Origin: Tetrapyrgos nigripes | Taxonomy: Eukaryota > Basidiomycota > Agaricomycetes > Agaricales > Campanellaceae | NCBI GenBank assembly: GCA_013368315.1 | Contig: JAACJM010000058.1 | Coordinates: 124,001 to 188,000, forward strand | Direction: 5' to 3' | DNA: 64,000 bases | Shown: positions 30,831-41,630 of the stretch, in pieces | How the letters are laid out: every line of letters starts with the position of its first letter | Numbering within the stretch: the stretch's first letter is position 1 | Program-made: the position numbers and the translations under genes | The notes under the pieces: model-generated | What the model saw: the letters and a program-made list of their open reading frames with translations, nothing else | The model's database searches: none | Told to the model about the DNA's origin: nothing

Positions 30831-32871
30831 ATGGGCAAGAAAGAAAAGGCTAAGAAGGCTGCTAAAGCCCAGGCTGCAGCAACAGCTGTCAATGGCACTG
30901 CGGAACGGTATGTAAGCTCATTTTTATCTCTACTTGAGTGCTTAGTCTTGGCGCTCGCAGGCCAGAAGAATCTTCTCCTACCTCTCCGACATTTCCTACA
31001 GCAGGTCCTAGCACGTCGTCAGCACCAACACCACCTAAATCTGGATCACCTTCGCCGGGGGATAGTCCACTACAACCGGAGCCTGAGCCCTTGGAAGAAG
31101 AAGCCATCACGGTTCGAGCTGAAAAGGTCAAAGAGAAGGGTAATCAAGCCTTCAAAGCTGGCAAATACCAGGATGCTATCAGCAGTTATAGCAAGGCCAT
31201 AGGTGCGTCTCTTTTACTGGTCTTTTTCTCAAAAACCTCTTTACTAATCTATAATGCAGAAATGAACCCACTCGAGCCCTCATTCTTAACGAATCGAGCA
31301 GCATCGTATATGGCTCTCAAACGTTTCAGGCCAGCTATGGATGATTGTCAGCAAGCTGCCACTCTCCAAGCACAAGAACCTTCAACGAAAACCCTTCTCC
31401 GTCTGGCCCGCTGTCAGCTCGCACTGGGATCGGCTACCCCTGCTGCCTCGACATTAAACACCGTGCTGTCATTGGATCCTAAAAACGCACCGGCCGTTCA
31501 ACTGAAGAGGAAGATCTCCGATTTGGAAGGCCATTTGAGGAGTTTTAGCAACGCACGCGAGAAGAAGGATTGGGGTATGGCAAGACTTGCGTTGGACAAG
31601 TGTTTGCAAGGGATAGAGAGTGAGGGTGAGGAAGTTCCTACTGAATGGAGGATATGGAGAGTTGAACTGGAGCTGGCGAAAAATAATTGGGAGAATGCCA
31701 ACTCTGCAGCCAAGTACGTTTTTTGGATTCTTTTCTGGAAGTGCTACTCACAGCCCTACAGTGATGCCCTACGACTAAACTCCAACTCACCCGAAGTGCT
31801 CACCTTGCGTGGTCTGGTGCTCTTTTTGGGTGGTAAACTCCCTCAAGCAGTACAGCATGTCAACTCAGCACTCCGTCTTGACCCTTCGCATGGACCTGCT
31901 ATGCGACTACGGAAACGGGTTAAAGAGGTGGAGCGTCTGAAGGAAGAAGGCAATATCAATTTTAAAGCTGGTAGACATCAAGAGGCGGTGGATAAATACA
32001 CTGAGGCGCTCGATGTGAGTTTTGTGCATATTAAGTAGGAAGATTTTATATACTAACACTCTACTAGCTCGTCGGGACCGCAGAGGAGGAAGGAAAAGGC
32101 GGTCAGATTCGGGCAACACTGCTATCCAACCGGGCTACCACGCTGGTCAAGGTAAGCAGCTCTCTACCACGAACTAATTGCGTGCTAACCCTTTCCACAG
32201 ATGCAGAAATACGAACAGGCCCTGGACGACACGAATGAATCACTGGAGCTCAACTCAACTTCCTTCAAAGCTCTGCGGACACGAGCCCGTATCCACATAG
32301 CTATTGAGAAGTTTGACGAAGCTGTCCGTGACTTTAAGAGCGCGATAGAGGAAGCTCTCAAAGACGGTAGCACTACCGATGCAGACGTGAAGGCTCTCAA
32401 GGCCGAGTTGAAGAAGGCTGAAGCTGCGCTGAAAAGGAGCAAGACCAAGGATTATTACAAGATCCTGGGTCTGCAGAGAGATTGCACAGAGGTGGAAATT
32501 AAAAAGGCGTACAGGAAGGAGAGTTTGAAACATCATCCTGATAAGGTGCGTGGACTCGTTGGTGCACTGTCCGTCCTTACTCATTTCCTTTTTTGTAGGG
32601 TGGTGACGAAGAAAAGTTCAAACTCGTTGTGGAAGCTCACAGCGTGCTCTCTGACCCTGCGCGCCGTGAACGGTACGACCTGGGTGAGGATGAGGACGGT
32701 CTCAGCGACGGTGGTATGGGTGGTATGGGCGGCATGAGACAAGAAGATCTAGCCAATATTTTCGCTCAGTTTAGTGGTGGTGGATTTGGTGGTGGGTTTG
32801 GAGGGTTTGAACGTGGAGGCTTTAGTAGTCACGGTGGAAGGGGAGGCGGATACCATTCGTTCTCGTTCTGA
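30831..32871 (+). CDS. TPR-DnaJ co-chaperone, DNAJC7/TPR2-like (7 exons, 575 aa)
   Basis: Exons 30831-30907, 30961-31202, 31260-31713, 31762-32014, 32068-32151, 32201-32545 and 32599-32871 give 575 residues. A Lys/Ala-rich start and a Ser/Pro-rich linker (about residues 27-70) precede two arrays of TPR helices. The first begins [20 protein letters not shown], and the second begins [21 protein letters not shown] domain follows ([10 protein letters not shown]...HHPDK), with the HPD triad at about 482-484 needed to stimulate Hsp70 ATPase. The C-terminus is rich in Gly-Gly-Met and Gly-Phe. This order matches DNAJC7/TPR2, which passes clients between Hsp70 and Hsp90. The last intron falls immediately after HPDK. 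The protein is longer than animal DNAJC7 because of the N-terminal linker and Gly-rich tail. Confidence 0.93.
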
Positions 32872-33173
32872 ACTCGACGGACGTGCTGACAATGAATGGG
32901 TTGGAAAAGATCTTGACCATGTTATTCGATACTATCTGCTAGGCTGTTTGGCTGGCGCCTTGTACCGGCCCCTAATAGACCATTGTATATTTCTCTCTCC
33001 ATGTAAAGGGGTGATCGAGAAATTGATCGAGGTCATGTTTCCCTTTTTCAAATACTTGATCGACGGTTCACATAGCCAGATATTGGTCCGTTTTGCTTCC
33101 TCCACTCTTCTTCCTGCCTTCCTCTTCTCTTTCCCCTTCCTTGTCTGGAGAGCAAAAAAGCACTAAAAAGATG

Positions 33174-33256
33174 TGAGCACTGCAGGACTCGAACCTGCAA
33201 CCTTTTGGTACATTTAGCAATCGAAGCCAAACGCGCTACCATTGCGCCAAGCACCC
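33174..33256 (-). tRNA. tRNA-Arg (TCG anticodon) with an 11-nt intron
   Basis: The minus strand folds as a cloverleaf. The acceptor stem is GGGTGCT against AGTGCTC (7 pairs, 3 of them G-U), with discriminator A at 33174. The D stem is GCGC/GCGC. The anticodon stem is TTTGG/CCAAA with an 18-nt loop, and the T arm is GCAGG-TTCGAGT-CCTGC. Removing 11 nt after position 37 (33220-33210) leaves a 7-nt loop CTTCGAA with anticodon TCG, which reads CGA. A-box and B-box promoters are in place. It lies between the co-chaperone gene and the SRPBCC gene. Confidence 0.88.
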
Positions 33257-33467
33257 ATGAAAAGTAATAGAAGGGTATGTACTGTATGGAATAAGTTCCA
33301 GTAAGTGCCAAAGTCAACACGGAAGTCCTCTTGGCCAACAAGTGCATCTCACAATCCAAGACCGGAAAATGAGCTACTGAAGTCATGGGTCCAGGCGGAA
33401 ACTAAGCATAAATACGTAAAAATTCAAAAAAGGGGCACCTTCCGAAACTCTTTCGTCTTCAGCGCTC

Positions 33468-34144
33468 ATGTCTGACTGGGGTCGCGATACTCCTCCTGAA
33501 GCATCTAGTGGTGTCTTTGTCTCTGCTACATCTATCACGATAGATGCACCTCCAGAGAAAGTCTGGTCAACGTTGCTTGACTTTAAGTCTTACCGAGAAT
33601 GGTGCGTGATTGACCAGTTGAAGTTGCCTACCTAGCTCATACTCTTTCTGTATCGTTCTAGGAACCCTTTTGTGTACGCTGTATCCTAAACAACTAGCTG
33701 TAAAAAGTGCTTATACTCCAATAACTGCTTCTATCTTCTAGTCGTCACCAAGTCCTGACCGACGCGTCTCGCAACCCTTTGCCCGAATCCTCACAAGAAC
33801 CTTCTCCTGGCAAATACGTGTACATGAACCCAGTTCATCTTCCCCCACAAATGGATAAACCTTCTCTACCTTGGCAGAAGAATTCCACTCTAGTAGTCAT
33901 CACGTACCTCAACCACGAAACTAGACGTGTCGCCTGGCGAACTGCCAGTTTCCCAAGGTTTCTGTTGGATGCTGAAAGATGGCAGACTGTATCTGTTGGG
34001 GATGATGGAAAGACAAGATATGAGACATATGAGGTTTTTAGGGGACCGCTGGCCTATGTCGTCAACTTCTTCATGGGCAAGCATCTGCACCAGGCAGCAA
34101 GGGCAATGGCGGAGGGGTTGAAGGCTAGGGCTGAGGCGAGCTGA
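33468..34144 (+). CDS. SRPBCC (Bet v 1-like) domain protein with a 12-nt microexon (182 aa)
   Basis: Exons 33468-33601, 33662-33673 (12 nt) and 33742-34144 total 183 codons. The translation begins MSDWGRDTPPEASSG and continues SITIDAPPEKVWSTLLDF, then SYREWNPFVRHQV across the microexon, a typical SRPBCC start (beta-strand, xxPxxxVW, YxxWNPF). Later pieces (TRRVAWRTAS, ERWQTVSV, TRYETYEVFRGP) and a C-terminal helix (ARAMAEGLKARAEA) match the fold's long last helix. The domain forms a hydrophobic pocket for lipids or other ligands. No signal peptide is seen, so it is probably cytosolic. Without the microexon, exons 1 and 3 would still join in frame but lose four residues (NPFV). Ligand and pathway are unknown. 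Confidence 0.8.
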
Positions 34145-34791
34145 GTTGTTCTTATGTTTATTTTTTTCGTATACCGTTTTGTTCCTCTTCCCGGTTTCAG
34201 ACTTTGTAACTAAATTTGGCGTCTGTTCGCAACATCTACGCTGGGGAATCAAATGTTCGCAGTAACGCCCGTTACAACTTGATTGTTTCGTGTTTCGGAA
34301 CAACTCCAAATCCGTACACACTGCTTCGCGAATCAAGGGGCTCAGCCCTTCTAGTCTTCCTATTTCGTCCACATCACTTCTCCTCTCCCATGCCCGAATA
34401 TTCGTTATTGACTATCGGTCATACGCTCTTCATTTTATCAAATTTTTTTACATGTTCTGCCTTAAATGAATAACCTAGTCTGCGATCCCATCCTGATGCT
34501 ATGTCAAAATGATAGGAATATCATGATCCTCATCATGGTATTTGATCCTCCTCGACTTCTGGCTGATGATTTGGTAGATGTGGTCTCTGTTCGGAACATG
34601 TATATAAGGAACAGAGTCTCAAGTGAGAACGGTGAGCTGGCTTTCTTCCTTTCATTTTGGTGTATTATTTGCAGTCATTCTTTTTCTTTTTCCCTCCTTT
34701 TCTGTTGTCATCTTCCTTTCTGTTTCTCTCATCATCGCTCCTTTCTGCGTTTCCCTGTACTCCAGCACCTTTTCTCCCTAGCCAGTCCATC
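34145..34791. other. Intergenic stretch with promoter of the first membrane-protein gene
   Basis: Holds a TATATAAG at 34601-34608 and then a long pyrimidine-rich leader (about 34640-34780, mostly C/T), common upstream of highly expressed fungal genes. No other gene. Confidence 0.45.
34601..34608 (+). promoter_or_regulatory. TATA box upstream of membrane protein A
   Basis: TATATAAG 184 bases before the start codon, followed by a C/T-rich tract. Confidence 0.45.
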
Positions 34792-36305
34792 ATGTCCAAT
34801 TCTACAGTCAGCGAACCTGTCCTTGGAGAGTTATGGGATCAACTGAGAATTACTATTTATTTCGCCGTCGGTACCGCTGGGGTGAGTTGCAGAACGTCTT
34901 ATTATGTGCTCTCACGGGTCTCACTACTTTATCACTACAGATGGCCTTATGGGACATTGCAGTTAATCTCGAGAACGATTATCGTATCTTATCCAGGAAA
35001 ATGTTTGCGATACCTACTCTCGCCTACTTTGTCTCTCGGTATGTACCGTCAATGATACTTGGGAATCGTATGATGAACCGAATTCTAGATTCTCTATGCT
35101 TGGCGTTGCACTTTCCCAAGCGATTTTCCTGAGTAAGTATGGGTCAGTCCCGATAAACATTTATCCAAAGCTGAGAAATGACCGAATCTCGCAGCGCTAC
35201 CGACAACCAGATGCGAAGAACTCAACCGCATCATGCTTACGTTCCTTTTCGTCTCAGTTACTACGACCACCCTCCTCTTCTACCTCCGTCTCAAAGCAAT
35301 TTACCAACACAGCCGCATAATGGTCGTCTCCTTCTTCATCTTTTGGCTAGTCACAGTAGGGTTTTCTATCCCCATAATCTGGCAAGGAACAGTCTCCACC
35401 ATCCCCGACCCCATTTCACATCGGCCTCAGTGTTTCTACAGTGGGTTTGACATGACGACGGGGATACTGGGCTTGAACGCTATTCTTGTACATGACAGTC
35501 TAGTGTTCGTTGCCGTGTCTTATCGGCTTTTCAAGAATTCTTACTTGGATCTTGATATGATGGAGCGAACACGGACCACTGGCAGTTGTGGTGGCTCTGA
35601 TACGGCCTCGGAATATAGTCTACGTCTCACAAGGACCATATCCAGGACGAGGGAGTTCATTTCGGGAAAGAATCTGCCTGCGTTCTCTAGAGCACTCTTG
35701 AGGAACGGGCAGGTTTATTACTTGTGAGTATTTGCTTGCCTTGATTTGAGTCGAGTTATCCAATCTGATACAACTTCCAACTTTCAACCATCAGACTCTC
35801 CCTATTTGCAACCATCATCACCAACGTCATCGCCTGGGCACCCTTCCTCTCCATCCCTCAGACAAACTTTCCGGGTGTCCATGTAATGTTGTTCATCCCT
35901 CACGCAACGATAATCAGTGCCTGCTCCTGCCATGTATTTCGTCAAGTTCGGTTTGGACTTATCCGCGAGCATGACGAAAGAGCTACCCCGAGTTTACCGA
36001 TCTGGTCATCGGGAAAGCTTGCTGTAGGGCGGGGAGGGGAAAGGGGAAAGGTGAAAGTTGGGAACGGCGGCTTAACTCTGACGGAGATTGATTCCTACGA
36101 CTCAGCAATGGACAGCCGCCGTTCTAGTTTGACGGAGGGAGGAGAATCCGGCGGTCGGCCTGCTTGCTATATACATCGGACGGTTGAGCGTTTTGTCGAT
36201 GATGTTGATGTTGATGTGCCGGGACCTCTGCCAGCTTTTACAACCGCGAAGATGCATCGGAGGGCCACGGTTTCGGAGTGGAAAGGACCAGTACCTCTGG
36301 TGTAG
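34792..36305 (+). CDS. Seven-helix membrane protein A (tandem pair; 5 exons, 423 aa)
   Basis: Exons 34792-34881, 34941-35038, 35089-35132, 35195-35723 and 35795-36305 join in phase. Hydrophobic segments consistent with about seven helices include TIYFAVGTAGMALWDI, IPTLAYFVSRFSMLGVALSQ, LTFLFVSVTTTTLLFYLRLKAI, VVSFFIFWLVTVGFSIPII, LNAILVHDSLVFVAVSYRLF, LFATIITNVIAWAPF and VMLFIPHATIISACSCHVF. The motif FSRALLRNGQVYYL before the sixth helix is shared by a large basidiomycete family of unknown function with GPCR-like topology. The C-terminal tail (about 110 residues, Gly/Ser- and Asp-rich) is longer than in the neighbouring paralogue. No ligand or G-protein coupling can be inferred. Confidence 0.82.
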
Positions 36306-37314
36306 AGAACTTCAAGTTTCAGATTCGATATCAGGCGTTTGAGAGTTTTGTAGGATTATTCTGTAAAAATACTCGCCTCGGACTTTTCTTTCGCAATCGT
36401 CTGCAGTCATTCGTTATAACTTATTTATACTTATCTATCGCCTAGCCTAGGCCTTTTTTCAACATCAGCTGTATGTATGTACTTTTTATCTGTATAATAG
36501 GAACGTTTATCGGCGATTTTGAAACGTGGCGGCTGCGCCACTTGTCGCAAGTCCCTTACCCCATATCAAGCTTCCATGTCATTTACAGGACGAATGAGTC
36601 CTTTTCTTCAGCTTCAGTGAGGACCGCTGGCGCCTACATTGATATGAATGACGCATTTGGGCTCGAAAGGACGACAAAAGTTGAAGCACCTCCCCATCAG
36701 ACTCTGACTCGGAGTCTCTGATGACCCACTTATTATATAGGTAGTAAGTACGCACTGAAAGCGGGAAGAATCATTCACACCCTTGCTTGACCAGTGCCAC
36801 CATCTCTTCAGGCTTTCAATATTGGTGCTTCCTCGGTGCTCCCTCGCGCTATTTTTAATTCCACGCCGATCCATGCCAACCCGTTCGCCTATCTCGACTG
36901 ATTGCCACATTCCCGACTCGTCAATGTTAGCCGACAACAGGATAGATAGATAGATAGATTTTACACCGCTACCGGACTAGCTACTGGTACTTTTACATCA
37001 ATATATGACACGCGAAGTAGCTAACTGTGGAACCAATTGCTGATTCAGCAGGGCAAGCAACAGGGCAATAGGGGCAACGTCCTGGAGAATACCAGGGTAG
37101 ACCGTCTACCGCCTTGAAGTGCTATAGGGCGGGCAGAGACAGGGGACGTGAGTCTCAATGCGAAGAGTCAGAGCATTGATGGGCAGAGACTATTAGCAAC
37201 ACGTCAGAAAACTAAGCGCGTCAGAATTTAGCCGAGTTTTTGCTGAAATTAATCAGCCGACCAGTCAGAATATTCTCTCATCGACATCAATGGATTCTGG
37301 TCAGTCGAGCGTAA
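36306..37314. other. Intergenic stretch between the paired membrane-protein genes
   Basis: No gene seen. A (GATA)n microsatellite of about 19 bases lies at 36941-36959. Confidence 0.4.
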
Positions 37315-37692
37315 ACCAGGCCATCAGAATCCAATCCTGAAGCATTAGTCTTCCTTTCACTACTCTTTGACGACGACAATGACGATGAAGACAATCTTTT
37401 ATTCCTATCTTTACTCAGTCAGCTCTCCGTACCATGTCCAACACCTTCCGGTAACCGGATAACTTGGGAATGGCTGTCCTTGATCAACGAGCAGGATTGC
37501 ATCTGGCGCTTTCACTTTTCTCAGTCTCAGCTTATGAGGCTAGCAAAAGCGTTGGACATTCCAGATCCCTTCATCACCGTGTCTCGTTCCAGATTCAGTT
37601 CTGTTGAGGCTTTATGCCTTCTTCTGGCCCGCCTCCGTACTGCCAGTGCGGCGTGGTCCTCTACGAACGTGCCGGGTGTAGATGTGTTATAG
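37315..37692 (+). pseudogene. Harbinger/PIF-type transposase fragment
   Basis: Open plus-strand frame of about 125 codons with no start codon at its head. After an acidic/leucine leader (DDDNDDEDNLLFLSLLSQL) it reads CIWRFHFSQSQLMRLAKALDIP, then SRSRFSSVEALCLLLARLR. The phrase FRF-x-K/S-x-Q-(h)-x-RL-x-x-(h)-L-x-(h)-P followed by the C/S-S-x-x-EALC-x-x-L-x-R-L helix is typical of fungal Harbinger-like DDE transposases just before the catalytic domain. It ends at a TAG soon after, so no DDE residues remain. It is a truncated relic between two related host genes. Confidence 0.55.
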
Positions 37693-38503
37693 CCTGCCAC
37701 AGCCTACATCTACTATGAAATCGATCACGTCAACTTTGTGACGGTAGTCCCATGCATATGGCAGGTATTTAGGTCAGGAACTTACATAGTTCAGAACCTA
37801 GCCGGGGTTTCGCTGGAAAAAAAAAGTTTTCTGACGCGTTGATAACCATCGATAGTTTTTCTCCGACGTCCCTGTGAGGCTCACGTGATGGCATACACGC
37901 ACCTGTTGTAGTCGACTCGACGTGCTTTTTGTCTTTTCCCTTCATCCGGTGAAACATCTCTCTGATGTCTTTGTATACATTGTCTACCCAACCCATGCTC
38001 GTATCTGATTCGTGCCAAGTTCGAAGTTTACTCCAGTGATGACCTCTAAGAAAGTCCCTAGCAGTGCCGGACCCCGAGGTGAACTTGAGGAGAACCCTGG
38101 TAAATCCGAGGCACTTGAAGTTGCAACCGGTTACCTTTCGGGCCCTTGTACCGGATCCAACTTCGAACCGGGTACTACTTAAAAGACCTTCTCCCATAAC
38201 CCCTCAGCTGAATTGTCCAGTGTCGCTTAAGATCCCGTCCTGTGCCAAAATCATGATGTTCACCACGGTGTCTGATTTTTGTGGCTGAAAGCTAGTCTCG
38301 TATTTATGTAAGGAGCCTGAGCTGGGTCTCAGCCCAGACGACGGGTTCGCTTCACCTTTTCTCTCTTCGTTCTTTCCTCGAGTGAGTCTGTTGCTCAAGG
38401 AATCCGCGATTCTGTTGCGCGTCGCGACGTTTAATGCTCTTCCTCCTCCTTCTCCTAATACTTTACTTCGGGACTCTTCGCATTGTGTTGTCGCGCGCAA
38501 ATC
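37693..38503. other. Intergenic stretch upstream of membrane protein B
   Basis: No gene recognised. The last 150 bases are C/T-rich, like the leader of the paralogue. Confidence 0.4.
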
Positions 38504-39834
38504 ATGTCGAATTCTACTGCTGTAGAATCTATTCCTGAAGAATTCTGGAAACAACTGAGAATGTCGACCTATATCGCTGTCGGCACTGCTGCGGTGAGTT
38601 TCGAGGCCCCTCAACATCGTACATTTGACTTCTCTCTGATCTCTCTCGTCTCCTATCACTATAGATGGCATTATGGGACCTCGTAGTCAACGTTGAGAAC
38701 GACTATCTTATCTTATCCAGGAAAATGGTTACCATTCCTACTCTCGCCTACTTCCTCTGTCGGTATGAGGCACTACCACCAAATTTTGGAATTATTCAAT
38801 GACGAAACAACTTCATTTTAGTTTATCTATGCTTGGTACGGCGATTGCAGATGCAGTTTTCCTCAGTAAGTAATGCCCAGCTTCACAAACATTTATTCAA
38901 CTGACACGTTCCGAATCTTCCAGCTCTGTCGACAACTAAATGCAAAGAAATCAATCTCACCATGGAATCATTCTTATTCATATCTGTATTTTCAACGACT
39001 CTTCTCTTGTACTTCCGTCTCAAAGCGATCTACTACCACAACCGCACAGTCATCATAGCGTTCTTTATTCTCTGGGTTATCACTGTAGGATGTACTGCCC
39101 TCCTTTTCCGGCAGAGAGAAGTTTTGTACATCCCCGACCCACTCACACATCAACATGTGTGCTTGTACAGTGGATTTGACTTCACAACTGGCATACTCAA
39201 CTTAAACGCTATCCTTGTTCATGATACACTGGTATTCATTGCCGTGTCTCTTGAGCTCTTCAAGAACTCCCATCTGGATTTTGATGGATCGACGGAGATG
39301 GGAACCGTTAGGGCCAGCAGTGGTACAAATTACAGTGCACACATAACTGGGACGATACTCAACATGAAACAGTTCTTTTCGGGACAAAATCTCCCTGCGT
39401 TTTCAAGAGCATTTTTAAGAAATGGACAGATTTATTACCTGTAAGTGCCTGCGAGTTGTGTCTGTAGCGACCTAGTACTTACTGCTACTATTAGGATCTC
39501 CTTGCTAGCCACCATAACCACCAATGTCATCATCTGCACGCCTGTGTTCTCCATCCCGGGCATGAAAAATGTTCCAGGACTCCGTATAATGTTTTTCATT
39601 CCTCATGCAACACTCATCAGTGCCATTTCATGCCATGCGTTTCGACAAGTTCGGTTTGGGCTTATACACGAACTTGCCGAGGGTCCCATTTTACCGATTC
39701 GTACTTTGCGGAAACCGAGGGCTGTCTCAGGACAAGCTCGAGTCGGGAGAACGGAGATTTATGATTGTGGGTTCAAGAGCCCAAGGGTTGAAGGTGTCAT
39801 GATGATAGGGAACGAGCCACAGTTGGCTTGTTGA
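38504..39834 (+). CDS. Seven-helix membrane protein B (tandem pair; 5 exons, 362 aa)
   Basis: Exons 38504-38593, 38665-38762, 38822-38865, 38924-39440 and 39495-39834. The first three exons have the same lengths (90, 98, 44 nt) and phases as in membrane protein A, showing descent by gene duplication. Shared signatures are MALWD at the start of exon 2, IPTLAYF, LRLKAIY (here FRLKAIY), GFDFTTGILNLNAILVHDTLVF, FSRAFLRNGQIYYL and FIPHATLISA-SCH-FRQVRFGL. The C-terminal tail is about 60 residues shorter. The family is common in Agaricomycetes and its role is unknown; topology resembles a receptor. Nothing in the sequence looks broken. Confidence 0.82.
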
Positions 39835-40068
39835 TTGTCATACCTATGAGGGTGATTGGGTTGGAGTGAAAAGAATCATCGATGGTTTCGAGCACAACCT
39901 TTGTAGATTCAATGGCTGTAAAGCTGAATGAAATACCGTAAATGCTTCTTATAAGTTATTATGCTATTACTTACTGTAAATAAAGAGCGAATGTCCATAT
40001 AAAAATATGCCATATGTATATATGATAAATAAACTATGTACTCGAGTCATTGCATCTTGGTGATCGGC

Positions 40069-41630
40069 CTACTTGGTGTAAGTGGCCATTCCCTGGAGAT
40101 TCGTAGCATCTGAAAAGTCAATCAGTAACCGATCTACGCCCCACCGATTCAACTTGAAGGAAGGAAAGCTACTCACTGACGGGAAGCCCTACAAAGCTTG
40201 CGGGTCCTATGATGTCAAGCTTTTGGACGTTCTTCGTTTGACCAGCACCGTTGAGCTTCATGACAGAGACCTCAGTGCTCGCAGCAGCAAGGACATAAAG
40301 GTAGCTATGCAGGGGGTAGAAGAGTGAATCAGTTCCAGATAAGTTGAACAGGTATCGAGAGATAACATACTCCGTGCCGTCGATGGTAGCAACCGAAGGG
40401 TCGAGAGGACCGGTGTTATTGCCTACTGCGTGATTCTAAGTAACCACAAAAGAAAAAACCATCAACGTCGAAGTTCTTTTAAATGAACCAGTAGTAGACT
40501 TACGTTCACAGTACTCCCTTTCAAACTCCCATCCACTGCAACCTCGGTGACACGATCGGCTCCAGCATCAATGAAATAATAATTCCCCGTCTTCTCGCTA
40601 TACGCAACCCAGCAGATAGCCATTTGACCATCAACCGCATACGAGGCACTGCGATTTTGACCACTGAGATCGATAATGTTATATCCCACAGCAGGATCTG
40701 CGACAGCCAAAGCTTGTTGTCCTTTTACTGGGACTAGACCAAAGAGATTTTGACCACCGGAGGGTGCTGAGATGCGGCGGAAGTCCTTTGAAAGAGTGGG
40801 GGAAGTAGAGTTGGATGAGTCGATGTCCCACACGGCGAGATATCCGGGATCAGAGGCGTTCATTCCTTTGACGGAGACGACGACGTTTTACCATCAGGAG
40901 CCACGAAGATCTGGGAGACACTTCCGGGAGGGCCTGTTTCGGGTGTGGTTTGATTGAGATTGAGGGAGCGTTGGGTTGAGGAGAGAGGAGAAATGCTATT
41001 TGAGCTGACTTGGAAGCATCTGGGAACAAAAATGAGTATTGTTATGAGGCCACAAGAGGAGTACAGACCTTATCCCATTGACTTCGCCACCATTAAGCGC
41101 ACAGAGCATTTTTCCATCCTTGCTGAACGAAACGGAGGTAGGGAATTCACCGCCAGAAGCAATTGGAGCACCAACAAGCCGGAGGTCCGTAGGGTTCGAC
41201 GAATCGAACGAAAAGACGGAGATGGTGTGGGAGCCAGGATTGACCGCAGCAAGGAGCTTGGAAGCAGCGTTGACTGCGACTGCACCTTGGCTGATCGTCC
41301 CGTCACCTCCGCCGCCGTTGTTTGCGTGGCCACCTAGTCCACTAGTGTAGACAGCTCTACGAGGGTTCAGCTTGCCGTCGGATCCGATATCAGATGCAAT
41401 GATGTAGTTTCCGGTAGGTTCGTTAGTCATAACTGTTCAGTATAGAGGTCAGAAACCATGAGGAAAACCAAGACAGCTGCAAGAAGCAGGAACGTACAGT
41501 ATGCAGCACCCGAAGCCTCTCCTTTACACGAGTTCATTTCAAGAGTTTTCCCCCATCTCGGGAGTATCGTAGCAGAGGAACAGTAAGCGAGAGCCAACGA
41601 GAGGAGAACTGACTGGACCGATAATTTCAT
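40069..41630 (-). CDS. Secreted lactonase-family beta-propeller, one-base frameshift
   Basis: Minus-strand exons 41630-41498, 41432-41069, 41019-40504, 40435-40371, 40304-40177 and 40109-40069. A signal peptide (LSLALAYCSSA) is followed by a seven-bladed-propeller sequence of the 6-phosphogluconolactonase/lactonase type: FMTNEPTGNYIIASDIGSDG, LNGGEVNGI, PLSSTQRSLNLNQTTPETGP and SQIFVAPDG. The frame then breaks near 40884-40886 and resumes as VVVSVKGMNASDPGYLAVWD to the end. The exons sum to 1,247 nt, one short of 416 codons, so a single missing base explains everything. Secreted fungal members are often annotated as carboxymuconate-cyclase- or lactonase-like; the substrate is unproven. It may be a fresh pseudogene or carry a sequence error. 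A 26-nt intron at the break would also restore frame but is implausibly short. Confidence 0.75.

Noticed and set aside
34657..35055. Alternative frame over exons 1-2 of membrane protein A
   Set aside because: Reads through a pyrimidine tract and the first intron; the spliced model matches the paralogue exactly.
40863..40892. 26-nt intron explaining the lactonase frameshift
   Set aside because: It has GT and AG ends and restores frame, but is far shorter than any other intron in the window and would remove conserved residues.
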